Position numbers and translations under genes: made by a program
Source: Paludibacteraceae bacterium
GTDB taxonomy: Bacteria > Bacteroidota > Bacteroidia > Bacteroidales > Paludibacteraceae
Length of the DNA: 64,000 nt
NCBI GenBank assembly: GCA_024399835.1
Contig: JAKSNK010000002.1
Location: forward strand, 61,284 to 125,283
Direction of reading: 5' to 3'
The notes under the pieces: model-generated
The model's database searches: none
The model's input: the letters and a program-made list of their open reading frames with translations, nothing else
Told to the model about the DNA's origin: nothing
Shown: positions 1 to 9,515 of the stretch, in pieces
How positions within the stretch are numbered: position 1 is the first letter of the stretch
Layout of the letters: every line of letters begins with the position of its first letter

Positions 1-3000
1 TCATTACCGATGGATGATGAAGAGTCCGGTAGTGTCCTACAAGCTCCCATGCGTGAAGATATGACAATGGGTTGTCCGTCATTCCCCGGAATTATGTACT
101 CATCTATGTCTTACAATGTGGGTGCTATACCTTGGCGGCTGGAGTGGACCAGTGCCAATTTCGGAGACTTGACAGGTGCTACCATTCAGTGGTATCGCTA
201 TAATTCTCGAGCAGGAGAAAGTAAGAGTCAAGCCGTGCCCTATAATGGTCCGGGATCTAATACAATAGATGAATGTCTGCCTGCAACCGATGAAGCAAAT
301 TCGTGGTATGATTATTTCTGTCGTATTACCAAACCAGGATGTTCTACCATTGAATCAGGCATATTTGATGTACAAGTGGGAATAAATGACCCATGTATGA
401 CATTTGTCGGTACTACTTTCAAAATGACCAGTGGTGATCAAAAATACAATGTAGGTCAATCGTTCACATTGTCTGCGAAAACAACTGCCTATGGCGGTGA
501 TCACCAATACACTTGGTATCACAACGGTGAGCCGATTGATACAACCGACCATACTAAATACACACTGACATGGGACTTTAATGCGCCTACATTGCGAGTA
601 AATAATGCAACTTTGCAAGATGGAGGTACTTATTCTATCAGTATGCAAGATGGTACGGAGTGTTTTATGTACACCGACCCGGTGCGTATCACGATAGGCA
701 ATGTGACTTGCGGAACCACACCATCTATCAGTGCTCAAAAGACAGGTTTAGGTGAAGGTGAGACCACCAAAATATCTGTTTCTAATGCCACTTTGGCAGC
801 CGATGAGACGGGTGAGTTTGTCTTTATGCTAAAGCCGGAGGGGTCTAATCCGACGATTACGGGCACTTTGCCGAATATGACTTTTACACCCGATATGGCA
901 GGTACATACAATATCAAGTATGTGATTAATAATTCCACCAATGCTTCTTGTTTCCGTGAATCCAAGGTTATCTCCATTGTAGTGTATGCCTGTGGACCGG
1001 AACCGACTATTACACCGGATAGGGACATTATTGCATATAGTCAAACGGTGAATTGTACCACTACCGGTTTAGGCGACTTTGAGACAGGTAAGGTGACTTA
1101 TCAGAAGAAGGGCGAGAGCGGTTGGACCAATACATGGCCGGAAGGAAGTGCCACCATTTACAACGAAGGCGAATATACCTTTAAATACGAGATTACCAAC
1201 AGCAAAGCGCCCGGGTGCAATCGTAGTGCTACGACTACTGTTCGCGTTTATCATTGCGGCTGGGGTGCGCCACAATGGGGAGTTTGGACGGATAGCAAAT
1301 ATAAGGTAGGGGCTTCGATTACTCCTACACCAAGTGAATTGCCTTCTGAAAATTGGGACTACAAATATTTCTATACAATTGATGGCGGTACAGATACTAC
1401 ATGGTTGGCCAACCGTAACAGTACCATTACTTTTGACACTCCAGGAAAATATAAGATAGAGTGGAAGATTAGCCACAAGTGGACAAACGAGTGTGACAAG
1501 ACATTGACTAAAACCATTACTGTTGAACCCTGTGGCACCAAAGCTACTATCAAATCGAATAAATCCTCGATGAAGGTGGGCGAAAATGCAACCTTGACCA
1601 TTGCTAAAGCTGCTTCCGGTGAGACGGCAACATTGACTTATTCAAAGAATGGTGGCGGTGCTCAATCGCAGACTTTCTCAGGCACAACATCTACTTTCAC
1701 TCCTACAAGTGCAGGAACCTATGTGTTTACCTATACAATTACCGTTCCGGGTTGTGGTCCTAATAGTGCCACTACTACCATTGAAGTCTATGATTGCGGA
1801 CCGGATGCAACTATTTCTGCACCTACCGATGTTGAGGTGAATAAGTCCATCACCATCACCGTCTCCAATGTGGGAGACCACGAAACGGGCGTATTGACCT
1901 ATTCCAAAGACGGAGGGGCTGCGCAAACCATCACTAATCCTGCTTCATGGACACCATCTGCTGTAGGTACATACAAACTGAAATGGACGGTAACCCATGA
2001 TAAGATAGATTGTACGCGTTCTGCTGAAACTACAGTCAATGTCTATGGTTGTGGCGTACCGGCGGATATACAGACCAATAAGACTACATTGAAAATAGGC
2101 GAGAGTGCTACATTCACTTTGTCTGCCGTTTCCAATGTGGAGACGAGTAAAATTACCTATTCCAAAGACGGTGGCAGTTCTGTCGATTTCTCGGGAACAA
2201 CCTTTACACCATCCGAAGCAGGGGTGTATGTATTCACTTACACCGTATCGCATACCAAGATTACCTGTGAGACTTCTGACCAAGTGACTATTACTGTATA
2301 TGGTTGCGGTCCTGATGCAGAGATTACTACGGCGAAGAGTACCTATAATTCTACCGAAACGGTTAACATACAACTTTCTGCGTTGGGTGCTAACGAATCG
2401 GGTACGCTAACTTACTCGCTTGATGGTGGTGCGCCTGTTACGATTACCAATCCTACGGCATGGAATCCGCCATCGTTAGGCAGTTATGTACTGAAATGGT
2501 CGATTACGCACCAATATATAGACTGCTCGCGTGAAGCAACCAAAACCATTAAAGTGTCCGATTGCGGTGAGCCGGCTGATATAGAGGCGTCAAAGACTGT
2601 TCTTAGGTTGGGCGAAAGTGCCACCTTGACTCTGTCGGCGGTGACAGAAGAGGGTGCTACGGGTGCGGTTACGATGGCAAAAGACGGAGGAACGCCTGCA
2701 CCGTTTGAAGGAATGACTTTTGTTCCGACGGCTACCGGGCAATACACTTTCCGTTATGTTATTTCGAATGCCATTTTGGGCTGTGAGACCGAGGACCAAG
2801 TGACTATCGGCGTGTACGATTGCGGACCTGAAGCCACATTAGAGGTTTTGCAGACAGATGTTAAGCTGGGTAATGCGATAACGATTACTCCGTCGGCTGT
2901 AGGAGATTATGAAACGGGTACATTGACTTATTCGTTGAATGGCGGTGCGCAACAAGTGATTAGTAGCGGCTCTTGGACTGCTCCTCAAGTCGGTACTTAT

Positions 3001-5115
3001 GTGTTCAATTGGTCGGTTACGCATAGCAAGATTGATTGTAGTCGTCAAGCCACTCCTGTCACCGTACAGGTATATGACTGCGGTGTGCCGGCTGCCATCA
3101 CTCCGTCTGCCACTGTGCTCAAGGAGAATGAAACTGCCACATTGACTTTATCTCCCGTCTCTAAGGTAGAAACATTCACACTGACATTATCCGAAAATGG
3201 TGCTCCGGCAGTTCCTTTCACAGGTACTTCGTTTACCCCGACTGCTGCCGGTATTTATACTTTTACCTACACGGTGACTCATACTAAGATTGCTTGCGAG
3301 ACTTCTGCAACTGCCACTATTGAAGTGTATGGCTGCGGACCGGAGGCAGAGATTTCTGTTTCGGCTACGGAAGTTAAGTTGCTCAGAACGGCTACCATTA
3401 TGGTTTCGGATGTTGATCCCAATCATGAAACAGGCGTGTTGACATACTCGTTAGACGGCGGTTCGCCGGTAACTATCGCGCCGGGTGTTTGGAAAGCGGA
3501 GCAGTTAGGTACTTATGTGTTCACATGGACAGTAACTCATGACAAGATTGATTGCCGCCGTAGTGCATCGTTTACGGTCAATGTGATAGAGGCAGAGTTA
3601 ATCTTTGATGACAAGAATGGCACACATGTTTGGTCTGATGTCAAGAACTGGTGGCCGTCTTACAAGCGTTTGCCCCATTATAAGGATAGTGCCATCGTTC
3701 AGCAACCCTGTCAGGTTGATATAGCGGATGCACAGACGGGTGATTTGACCTTTGATTTGAAATCGGCAGGTATTCCGTTGACCATTCGTCCTACGGGGGC
3801 ACTCACGATTAATCACCTGTTGATGAATTATAACCCCGGAGACATTATCGTGCGTGCAGATGCTACAGGCAATGGTGCATTGGTTCTGTGGGAAGAGAAT
3901 GTGAATATCCCTGCTACGGTTGAGTTTTATGCGCGCTCCAAAGATGTACAGTTGTTGCAAACCGTATGGCAGTATATGGGTTATCCGTTGAATGACAGTC
4001 CGCTGATTAGCAATGCTTATCCTGCTGCTTCGATGTACGAATGGACGAATACACCCAATCGTAAATTAGGCGGTAACTGGCAGCGTGTAGATTCATTAGC
4101 CGGGGTGGTTAAGCCGTTTAGTGGATATTGCATGACGGAGGATAAGGAGAAAACTTATACCTTCTCGGGTACGCTGAATGACCCTGTTTTGACAACGGTA
4201 GATGTTCCGTACAATGACATGGGAACTTATCCCGGCTTCGCATTTATTGCCAATTCGTGGGTGGCTCCAATAGATATTGCGCGTTTGGATGTAGCAGACT
4301 TCGGTGCTGCAGATGCAACTGTGTATATTATGAATACCGGCACCTATTTTGAGGCAGTTGACCAGCAGGTAAATATGTCCCGTAGCGGTACGGCTTCGGC
4401 GCGTGGACAGTATAATGCTATTCCTGTACATGCTGCTTCGTATTTGGCAGGTTCACTCAAGTCGATTCCTCCTATGCAGGGCTTCTTTGTACACACTAAC
4501 CAAACTACACAATTGAAGTTGGATTATCAAAAGTCCGTTTTTGATGCAGTAGGACATCGCTCTACGGTAGAGCCCACGCGTGCTCCTGCGCGCAAGGCGG
4601 CGAGTGATATAGAGCCGGTGGTTTGCCATTTGCGTGTTAGCGGATTTGGACAGGAAGATGAAGTGTATTTGTTAGTCTCTGACCGTTTCACCAAACAGTT
4701 TGATAATGCTTGGGATGGTCGCAAGGCACATTCCGAACTGAGCGATGTATGTATGTCCGTCCAGTCGCAGAACGACGAATTGGCTGTGGCTGCTCTGCCC
4801 GAGTTGGAAGGGACTATGGTTAATTTCGTAGGCGGTAATCATAAGACCTATACCATTACCATTGACTGCCCGAATGAGGTAGATATGCAGAATCTGTATC
4901 TGTGGAATATGAGCAAAGACACCTACACACCGCTAATGAACGGTGAGCAGTGTGTATTCAAGTGCTCTGCATTGCCTGAAAGTTTCCAGATTGTGCGCAA
5001 AGGTGAACAGATAGAGGAACAGGAAGAACCGATAGAGAAATTTATCTACCGAGAGACCTTGTATATCCGCCGTGGCAACCAACTCTATAACGCTTGCGGA
5101 CAGAAATTGAGATAA
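1..5115 (+). CDS. Giant Ig-like repeat surface protein, 5' end outside window
   Basis: The frame is open from base 1 with no stop before the first ATG at 10, so the gene almost certainly begins upstream; at least 1704 codons are present. Counting from the ATG at 10, residues about 234-1195 are roughly eleven tandem Ig/PKD-like modules of about 85-95 residues. Each begins with a Cys-Gly pair followed by P-x-A-x-I, and carries a conserved Gly-Thr-Tyr-x-F/L-x-W/Y core and a second Cys. Residues about 1200-1650 form a different non-repetitive beta-rich region, typical of the ends of large secreted Bacteroidales proteins. The last 25 residues (Tyr-Ile-Arg-Arg-Gly, then Tyr-Asn-Ala-Cys-Gly-Gln) resemble a degenerate type IX sorting tail. 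A T9SS-exported adhesin or surface protein is the likely role; the ligand is unknown. The stop abuts the mtaB stop on the other strand. Confidence 0.75.
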   Translation, partial: SLPMDDEESGSVLQAPMREDMTMGCPSFPGIMYSSMSYNVGAIPWRLEWTSANFGDLTGATIQWYRYNSRAGESKSQAVPYNGPGSNTIDECLPATDEANSWYDYFCRITKPGCSTIESGIFDVQVGINDPCMTFVGTTFKMTSGDQKYNVGQSFTLSAKTTAYGGDHQYTWYHNGEPIDTTDHTKYTLTWDFNAPTLRVNNATLQDGGTYSISMQDGTECFMYTDPVRITIGNVTCGTTPSISAQKTGLGEGETTKISVSNATLAADETGEFVFMLKPEGSNPTITGTLPNMTFTPDMAGTYNIKYVINNSTNASCFRESKVISIVVYACGPEPTITPDRDIIAYSQTVNCTTTGLGDFETGKVTYQKKGESGWTNTWPEGSATIYNEGEYTFKYEITNSKAPGCNRSATTTVRVYHCGWGAPQWGVWTDSKYKVGASITPTPSELPSENWDYKYFYTIDGGTDTTWLANRNSTITFDTPGKYKIEWKISHKWTNECDKTLTKTITVEPCGTKATIKSNKSSMKVGENATLTIAKAASGETATLTYSKNGGGAQSQTFSGTTSTFTPTSAGTYVFTYTITVPGCGPNSATTTIEVYDCGPDATISAPTDVEVNKSITITVSNVGDHETGVLTYSKDGGAAQTITNPASWTPSAVGTYKLKWTVTHDKIDCTRSAETTVNVYGCGVPADIQTNKTTLKIGESATFTLSAVSNVETSKITYSKDGGSSVDFSGTTFTPSEAGVYVFTYTVSHTKITCETSDQVTITVYGCGPDAEITTAKSTYNSTETVNIQLSALGANESGTLTYSLDGGAPVTITNPTAWNPPSLGSYVLKWSITHQYIDCSREATKTIKVSDCGEPADIEASKTVLRLGESATLTLSAVTEEGATGAVTMAKDGGTPAPFEGMTFVPTATGQYTFRYVISNAILGCETEDQVTIGVYDCGPEATLEVLQTDVKLGNAITITPSAVGDYETGTLTYSLNGGAQQVISSGSWTAPQVGTYVFNWSVTHSKIDCSRQATPVTVQVYDCGVPAAITPSATVLKENETATLTLSPVSKVETFTLTLSENGAPAVPFTGTSFTPTAAGIYTFTYTVTHTKIACETSATATIEVYGCGPEAEISVSATEVKLLRTATIMVSDVDPNHETGVLTYSLDGGSPVTIAPGVWKAEQLGTYVFTWTVTHDKIDCRRSASFTVNVIEAELIFDDKNGTHVWSDVKNWWPSYKRLPHYKDSAIVQQPCQVDIADAQTGDLTFDLKSAGIPLTIRPTGALTINHLLMNYNPGDIIVRADATGNGALVLWEENVNIPATVEFYARSKDVQLLQTVWQYMGYPLNDSPLISNAYPAASMYEWTNTPNRKLGGNWQRVDSLAGVVKPFSGYCMTEDKEKTYTFSGTLNDPVLTTVDVPYNDMGTYPGFAFIANSWVAPIDIARLDVADFGAADATVYIMNTGTYFEAVDQQVNMSRSGTASARGQYNAIPVHAASYLAGSLKSIPPMQGFFVHTNQTTQLKLDYQKSVFDAVGHRSTVEPTRAPARKAASDIEPVVCHLRVSGFGQEDEVYLLVSDRFTKQFDNAWDGRKAHSELSDVCMSVQSQNDELAVAALPELEGTMVNFVGGNHKTYTITIDCPNEVDMQNLYLWNMSKDTYTPLMNGEQCVFKCSALPESFQIVRKGEQIEEQEEPIEKFIYRETLYIRRGNQLYNACGQKLR

Positions 5116-6282
5116 TTAGTAAACGATTTGCTCAAAAGTGTTGACTTTTGCTTTGTCGTAAGGGCAAGATACTTTGATATAATTCTCAGTAAACCCGAAC
5201 ATTTGTTGACCGTCCTTTTTGCTTTCCCAAAGGACGGTCATTTTTTGTCCTTTGTGCTGGGCATAAAACGCTGCAAGTTTCTGTTCGGAGATAGCGTGCA
5301 GTATTTTGCTGCGGCGTTCGCGTTCGCGCTGCGGAACTACATACAAGTCCATTTCCAACATGCGTGTATTGGCGCGTTCGGAATAAGTGAACACATGCAG
5401 TTGGCCGACGGGGAGCGCAGATATAAACTGCACATAATCATTAAACCGCTCTTCCGTCTCGCCACGCACGCCTACCATGCAATCTACGCCGATAAAGGCA
5501 TTGGGCATGACTTGCTTGATATGTTCGATGCGCTCCTGAAACAGTTCGCGCGTATAGTGACGGTGCATAATTTGCAGCATGTCGTTATTGCCGGACTGCA
5601 AGGGTATATGAAAATGCGGTGCAAAGTGGCGGCTATGGGCAACAAAGTCAATAATCTTGTCGGTAAGCAGATTGGGTTCGCACGAAGAGATGCGGCACCG
5701 CCAATCGCCCTCTATTTGGTCTAAGGCAACCAATAAGTCGTAAAAACGCTCTCCCGTACTGTGTCCGAAGTCGCCTATGTTCACACCTGTAAGGATGATT
5801 TCCCTGGCTCCTTCTGCCAGCGCCTTCTCTGCTTGTGCAACGATGTCTTTGATAAACGGATTGCGCGACCGTCCTCGTGCAAAAGGTATGGTACAATAGG
5901 TGCAAAAGTAGTTGCAACCGTCCTGTACCTTGAGAAAACAGCGTGTGCGGTCGTCGCGCGAATAGGCAGGTTGGAACACATCGTCGCGTTTGGGAATGAC
6001 ATGATCCACCTCGACCATAGCGGCTATTTCTTGCGGTTTGAGCCGTGCATAACAACCTGTAACGATAATTTTGGCGCACGGGTTCTCGCGTTTGACACGA
6101 TGAATGGCTTGTCTATCTTTGTGGTCGGCAGTATCGGTGACGGTGCAGGTGTTGACGATAACAATATCTGCCTGCTCACCTTGCTTGGCGCGTGTATGAC
6201 CTTTGGCAATGAGGGTGTTCATCAGCGCGCTTGACTCCGCAAAATTGAGTTTACATCCCAATGTAACAATCCGAATCTTCAT
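5116..6282 (-). CDS. mtaB: tRNA t6A37 methylthiotransferase MtaB
   Basis: Radical-SAM methylthiotransferase (388 aa) expected to add the 2-methylthio group to t6A37 of tRNAs decoding ANN codons. The N-terminal UPF0004 domain carries the cluster cysteines C10, C46 and C77. The radical-SAM motif C-x3-C-x2-C is at C123, C127 and C130. The Asn-Thr-Cys-Thr-Val-Thr segment and the shape of the C-terminal end (short TRAM-like region) fit the MtaB branch rather than MiaB. A TTG two codons upstream is in frame, but the ATG at 6282 starts directly at the conserved Met-Lys-Ile-Arg and is preferred. It follows the CPBP protease gene by 12 bp and is probably the last gene of the menA-CPBP-mtaB unit. Its stop directly abuts the stop of the Ig-repeat gene. 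Confidence 0.9.
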   Translation of the reverse strand: MKIRIVTLGCKLNFAESSALMNTLIAKGHTRAKQGEQADIVIVNTCTVTDTADHKDRQAIHRVKRENPCAKIIVTGCYARLKPQEIAAMVEVDHVIPKRDDVFQPAYSRDDRTRCFLKVQDGCNYFCTYCTIPFARGRSRNPFIKDIVAQAEKALAEGAREIILTGVNIGDFGHSTGERFYDLLVALDQIEGDWRCRISSCEPNLLTDKIIDFVAHSRHFAPHFHIPLQSGNNDMLQIMHRHYTRELFQERIEHIKQVMPNAFIGVDCMVGVRGETEERFNDYVQFISALPVGQLHVFTYSERANTRMLEMDLYVVPQRERERRSKILHAISEQKLAAFYAQHKGQKMTVLWESKKDGQQMFGFTENYIKVSCPYDKAKVNTFEQIVY

Positions 6283-6294
6283 AAACAAACTTAA

Positions 6295-6948
6295 TTATAG
6301 AATAGGGAACCATACAAAAACGGCAGCGTCCCACAGAGCATGACTGATGACAACGGCAGCAAACCGATTGGGGAAGAGGTAGTACAATCCTCCCCACACA
6401 ACACCGCAAACGAGTGCCGCCATTATCAACATAAAATTGAAGGAAAAGAGGTGAACGAGGGTATAGAACGCAATGGCAAGCAGGGTGACAAGGATGCCCT
6501 TTCGGGTAATGTGGTTGATTCGGTCAGCCGCGCCAAAGAGTTGCATCAGCGTGCGCTGCACATATCCGCGCCAAAAGATTTCCTCTGCCGGACCTATGAT
6601 AAAAAGGAGCAGGGCAGACAACAACAGAGGGGAGATGCCTTCTTTCATTCCATAAATACTATCTACCTGCAGGCGAGCAAAAGACGGGAACAGCCATTGG
6701 CTGACTTTGTCGCCCACCCAAAAGCACCCCCACAATCCGGCAGCAACAGCAATGCCCAACAGGAGGTCGGTAAAACCGATGTGGAGTCCCTTAATCGGAC
6801 TCCCCAATACAAAGGCAAGCGTGATAAGCACGATGGCGGAGCCGGTCATTACGCCCCAAAAAGGAATATAAGGCGCAGTCCACGGACTGAACATGACCGT
6901 CCATAGGACGAAAGCGATTCCGACAGCGGCAGATAAGCGTTTTACCAT
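6295..6948 (-). CDS. CPBP family intramembrane metalloprotease
   Basis: A 217-aa multi-pass membrane protein of the CPBP/CAAX-type (Abi) protease family. All three signature elements are visible: Glu-Glu-x-x-x-Arg in the segment around residue 120 (P-A-E-E-I-F-W-R-G), a His in the following helix (L-V-H-L-F-S), and a terminal I-S-H-A-L-W-D helix. These residues normally coordinate the catalytic zinc. Substrates in Bacteroidota are unknown; relatives process prenylated or membrane peptides or serve in bacteriocin immunity. The start overlaps the end of menA by 7 bp, so the two are translationally coupled. There are about six hydrophobic helices. Confidence 0.85.
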   Translation of the reverse strand: MVKRLSAAVGIAFVLWTVMFSPWTAPYIPFWGVMTGSAIVLITLAFVLGSPIKGLHIGFTDLLLGIAVAAGLWGCFWVGDKVSQWLFPSFARLQVDSIYGMKEGISPLLLSALLLFIIGPAEEIFWRGYVQRTLMQLFGAADRINHITRKGILVTLLAIAFYTLVHLFSFNFMLIMAALVCGVVWGGLYYLFPNRFAAVVISHALWDAAVFVWFPIL

Positions 6949-7823
6949 AATATTAAGACGAGGAAACCCAGTGTGAGCATTAAAACATTGACTATCTGCT
7001 GCTGCGCCGTCATTTGGTCCAACATGTCAATCTTACCCCCTTTGTCCCACTGCGCCATAATGCGCGTGTTGCGGAAAGCCACGACCGATGCCATGAGAGA
7101 AACGATAATCATTATCCAATGCAAATGTCCGGTCGCCACGCAAACAATGACCCACAACAGAGGAGTCCAAACTTCCATGTAGTATAGCCAACGACTCATT
7201 CGGGGTCCGATAAGCATGGCAAATGTTTTGATATCAGCATTGCCGTCCCGCAGCACATCGCGTGTGTTATTGGCGTGCAGTACAGCCACCGTAATGGTGG
7301 CAAAAGTGGGCGTTATCCAAAGGGATGACCAAACGATTTCACCTGTCATGACAAAGGCGGTGCCGAGGGTGGGGATAATGCCGAAAGTGAACAGTATATC
7401 CAAATCGCCAAGAGCGTGGAACTTGAGCCACGGGTAAGCCATTGCGAGTACGGCACCTATGCCGCCAATCAGGAGCAGTTGCCAGCCGGTGCATAATGTC
7501 AAAGCAAGTCCGTTGAGTACCGCTACTGCCAACACGACAAGGGCATAAACAAGTACCTGTTGGGCAGACATGGCGCCGCTTGTGATGATAGAGCCACCCG
7601 CCATCTGCTCGGTATCGACACCTTTCTTATAGTCCCAATAGTCGGAGAACATGTTGCCTGCGGCGTGGAACAGGACAATGCCGACGAGTGCCCAGAACCC
7701 GTATAATGTATTGACATCCTGATAAATTGTACACATGTAGAATGTTGTCAGCAATACGGGTGCAATGCTGACAGGAAAAGACCACGGACGGGTCGCAATA
7801 AAATAACGCTTTAGTGTATTCAT
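6942..7823 (-). CDS. menA: 1,4-dihydroxy-2-naphthoate polyprenyltransferase MenA
   Basis: UbiA-superfamily integral membrane prenyltransferase (293 aa) that attaches the polyprenyl tail to DHNA, the membrane step of menaquinone synthesis. The first Asp-rich motif appears as N-x3-D-Y-x-D-x3-G-x-D near residue 65. The second is N-N-x-R-D-x3-D-x3-G-x-x-T near residue 185. About eight transmembrane helices are evident, and the length is normal for MenA. It is first in an apparent minus-strand run menA-CPBP-mtaB, with a 7-bp overlap to CPBP. The other men genes are not in this window. The upstream gap to nth holds an 11-bp tandem array. Confidence 0.9.
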   Translation of the reverse strand: MNTLKRYFIATRPWSFPVSIAPVLLTTFYMCTIYQDVNTLYGFWALVGIVLFHAAGNMFSDYWDYKKGVDTEQMAGGSIITSGAMSAQQVLVYALVVLAVAVLNGLALTLCTGWQLLLIGGIGAVLAMAYPWLKFHALGDLDILFTFGIIPTLGTAFVMTGEIVWSSLWITPTFATITVAVLHANNTRDVLRDGNADIKTFAMLIGPRMSRWLYYMEVWTPLLWVIVCVATGHLHWIMIIVSLMASVVAFRNTRIMAQWDKGGKIDMLDQMTAQQQIVNVLMLTLGFLVLILW

Positions 7824-7915
7824 AATAGTATATTGTATGCTTAATAGTGGCTTCTACTCCCGTTCTACCCCCGTTAAGGACACATACCGGTCATGTGCCT
7901 GTCACGGTTCGCTCT

Positions 7916-7970
7916 ACTACCGCTATACTACCGCTCTACTACCGATGTACTACCGATGTACTACCGATGA
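7916..7970. repeat. 11-bp tandem array at the 3' end of nth
   Basis: Five head-to-tail 11-bp units: 7916-7926, 7927-7937, 7938-7948, 7949-7959 and 7960-7970. All begin ACTACCG and vary in the last four bases. The array starts between menA and nth and runs into the coding end of nth, so one unit carries the nth stop codon (7961-7963). The unit shares the 14-mer GATGTACTACCGAT with the D-arm of tRNA-Gln at 11830-11900. Confidence 0.9.
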
Positions 7971-8602
7971 GAACAGGCATAATATCGACAATACGCAGAC
8001 AGTCCGCATTGGTCGCATTTGGGCTTGCGTGCCTGACAGATATATCGTCCGTGCAGGAGCAACCAATGGTGGGCTTTGGGAATGAGTTCGGCAGGGATGT
8101 ACCGTGTGAGTTGTTTCTCCGTTTGCAAGGGGTTTTTGCTGTGTGTAGTCAGTCCCAAACGCTCGGAAATTCGGAAAATGTGCGTATCTACTGCCATGGT
8201 AGGTTGATTCCAGATAACGGCACAAATGACATTGGCTGTTTTTCGTCCTACGCCGGGCAGCGTTTGCAAATCGTCTATATTGTCGGGCACGATACCGTTG
8301 TAAGTATCAACCAACCGTTGCGCCATGCCGAGCAGGTGTTCGGCTTTGGAACGGGGGTAACTGACCGAATGAATGTATGTGAGTATGTTCTCGGTTGTGG
8401 CTTGTGCCATGGCATAGGGAGTGGGATAGGCGGCAAAGAGTGCCGGAGTGACCATATTGACACGCTTGTCGGTACATTGGGCAGAGAGCATAACGGCTAC
8501 CAATAACTCGTACGGGTTGTGATAGACCAGTTCGCTTTCAGCGGAAGCGGCATTGATGGCGAACCATCGGATAATATGTTCAAAGCGTTGTTTGGTGGTC
8601 AT
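7961..8602 (-). CDS. nth: Endonuclease III (DNA glycosylase/AP lyase)
   Basis: Base-excision repair glycosylase/AP lyase (213 aa) for oxidised pyrimidines. The helix-hairpin-helix L-P-G-V-G-R-K-T-A contains catalytic Lys121, and Asp139 lies in V-D-T-H-I-F-R. The C-terminal [4Fe-4S] loop has C189-x6-C196-x2-C199-x5-C205 spacing, exactly the family pattern. The gene overlaps the end of the DUF4924-like gene by 23 bp. Its last codons and stop fall inside the first unit of an 11-bp tandem array, so the array could have altered the extreme C-terminus. Length is normal. Confidence 0.95.
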   Translation of the reverse strand: MTTKQRFEHIIRWFAINAASAESELVYHNPYELLVAVMLSAQCTDKRVNMVTPALFAAYPTPYAMAQATTENILTYIHSVSYPRSKAEHLLGMAQRLVDTYNGIVPDNIDDLQTLPGVGRKTANVICAVIWNQPTMAVDTHIFRISERLGLTTHSKNPLQTEKQLTRYIPAELIPKAHHWLLLHGRYICQARKPKCDQCGLSAYCRYYACSHR

Positions 8603-9041
8603 CGTAGTAGGTTTTGCTCAAGAAACGCAACAATTGTGTGGCATCTTTCAGCACTTCTTCCGTTTCAGGAGTAATGGGTTGCTTTTTGAGCCGAAGCAGC
8701 ATGACTTGATAGAGTAGAGTGAGGCACGCCTCCACATCACTCATGAGCGGGGTATTGGTCTTGGCTTTCAGGATATTCAGTTTGGGCTCAAGATGTAAGA
8801 TAACAGCGCGATAGGGCGCTTCGGAATTGAGTAATTCGTCGTGCAGTTCTTCAAGTTCTTCGAGCGCGTTTTGTGCCAATTGCAGGTGCCCGCCGTCGAT
8901 AATACCTTCGGCGTGCATCATGTCGGCTATTTCCATCAACTCGGTATTGGCGTATGCCTGTTGTGGGAAGGCACGCAGATAATCCTCTAATTGCCAGAGG
9001 TATAAGATGTATTCGGCAATGTTGTCCTTTTTGCTTTTCAT
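8580..9041 (-). CDS. DUF4924-like helical protein
   Basis: A 153-aa, soluble, strongly helical acidic protein with Leu/Glu-rich segments at residues 60-75. The sequence layout (N-terminal Lys-rich start, I-A-E-Y-I-L-Y-L-W-Q-x-E-D motif) resembles the Bacteroidota family DUF4924, recognised by memory only. No catalytic motif is visible. It sits between the S4-domain protein (13-bp gap upstream) and nth (23-bp overlap downstream), so all three are probably co-transcribed. Function unknown. Confidence 0.6.
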   Translation of the reverse strand: MKSKKDNIAEYILYLWQLEDYLRAFPQQAYANTELMEIADMMHAEGIIDGGHLQLAQNALEELEELHDELLNSEAPYRAVILHLEPKLNILKAKTNTPLMSDVEACLTLLYQVMLLRLKKQPITPETEEVLKDATQLLRFLSKTYYDDHQTTL

Positions 9042-9054
9042 ATTTTTTTTTCGA

Positions 9055-9465
9055 TTATTCGAGGTTGTCGAGATCGTCTATTTCGTCCAAGTAATCTTCG
9101 CTCATAAATTGTTCTATTTCCCGTCGGTCTTTCTTGGTGGGACGACCTGTGCCTCGTGCTCTGCCGCTTTGCCCTGCCAAGCGTGCCAATTCAAGCAACT
9201 CAAGTTGGTCCTTGGCAGTTATGTCTCGCAAATAATCGGGAACGAGCGCAGCACCTAAACGGTTCTCGCTGAGTTGGAGCACTTCGTAGGAATAGGTGAT
9301 AGGTCCTTTGCGCACGGAGAAGCGATTCCCTATTTCAAGTGTCCGAGACGCTTTGAGCGGTTGCCCGTTCATGGTAACTCGTCCTACACGGCAAGCATCG
9401 GCTGCCATTGAACGAGTTTTGTAAATGCGCATGGCAAAGAGATATTTATCGACTCTGGTGGGCAT
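9055..9465 (-). CDS. S4-domain RNA-binding protein, Hsp15-like
   Basis: A 136-aa protein whose first ~65 residues form an S4 RNA-binding domain (R-V-D-K-Y-L-F-A-x-R, then a G-R-V-x-x-N-G motif). A basic linker follows (R-A-R-G-T-G-R-P-T-K-K-D-R-R) and then an acidic tail ending D-D-L-D-N-L-E. This is the layout of Hsp15/HslR, which binds stalled 50S subunits carrying peptidyl-tRNA. pth, which acts on the same substrate class, is only about 1.1 kb away on the same strand. First gene of the S4-DUF4924-nth run and divergent from the GT87 gene across a 50-bp gap. Confidence 0.8.
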   Translation of the reverse strand: MPTRVDKYLFAMRIYKTRSMAADACRVGRVTMNGQPLKASRTLEIGNRFSVRKGPITYSYEVLQLSENRLGAALVPDYLRDITAKDQLELLELARLAGQSGRARGTGRPTKKDRREIEQFMSEDYLDEIDDLDNLE

Positions 9466-9479
9466 ATTTTGTGTAAAAA

Positions 9480-9511
9480 TTTGTGTATATAAAATATTTG
9501 TTGTATCTTTG
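9480..9511 (+). promoter_or_regulatory. Promoter of the GT87 gene
   Basis: TTTG at 9480-9483, exactly 20 bp, then TATCTTTG at 9504-9511, matching the Bacteroidota housekeeping consensus TTTG-N20-TAnnTTTG. The ATG at 9516 is only 5 bp after the -7 box, so the transcript should be leaderless or nearly so. Confidence 0.75.
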
Positions 9512-9515
9512 CAGT

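Noticed and set aside
7847-8506. 219-codon plus-strand frame opposite nth
   Set aside because: Overlaps the well-supported nth gene and begins within the tandem array; no recognisable motif.
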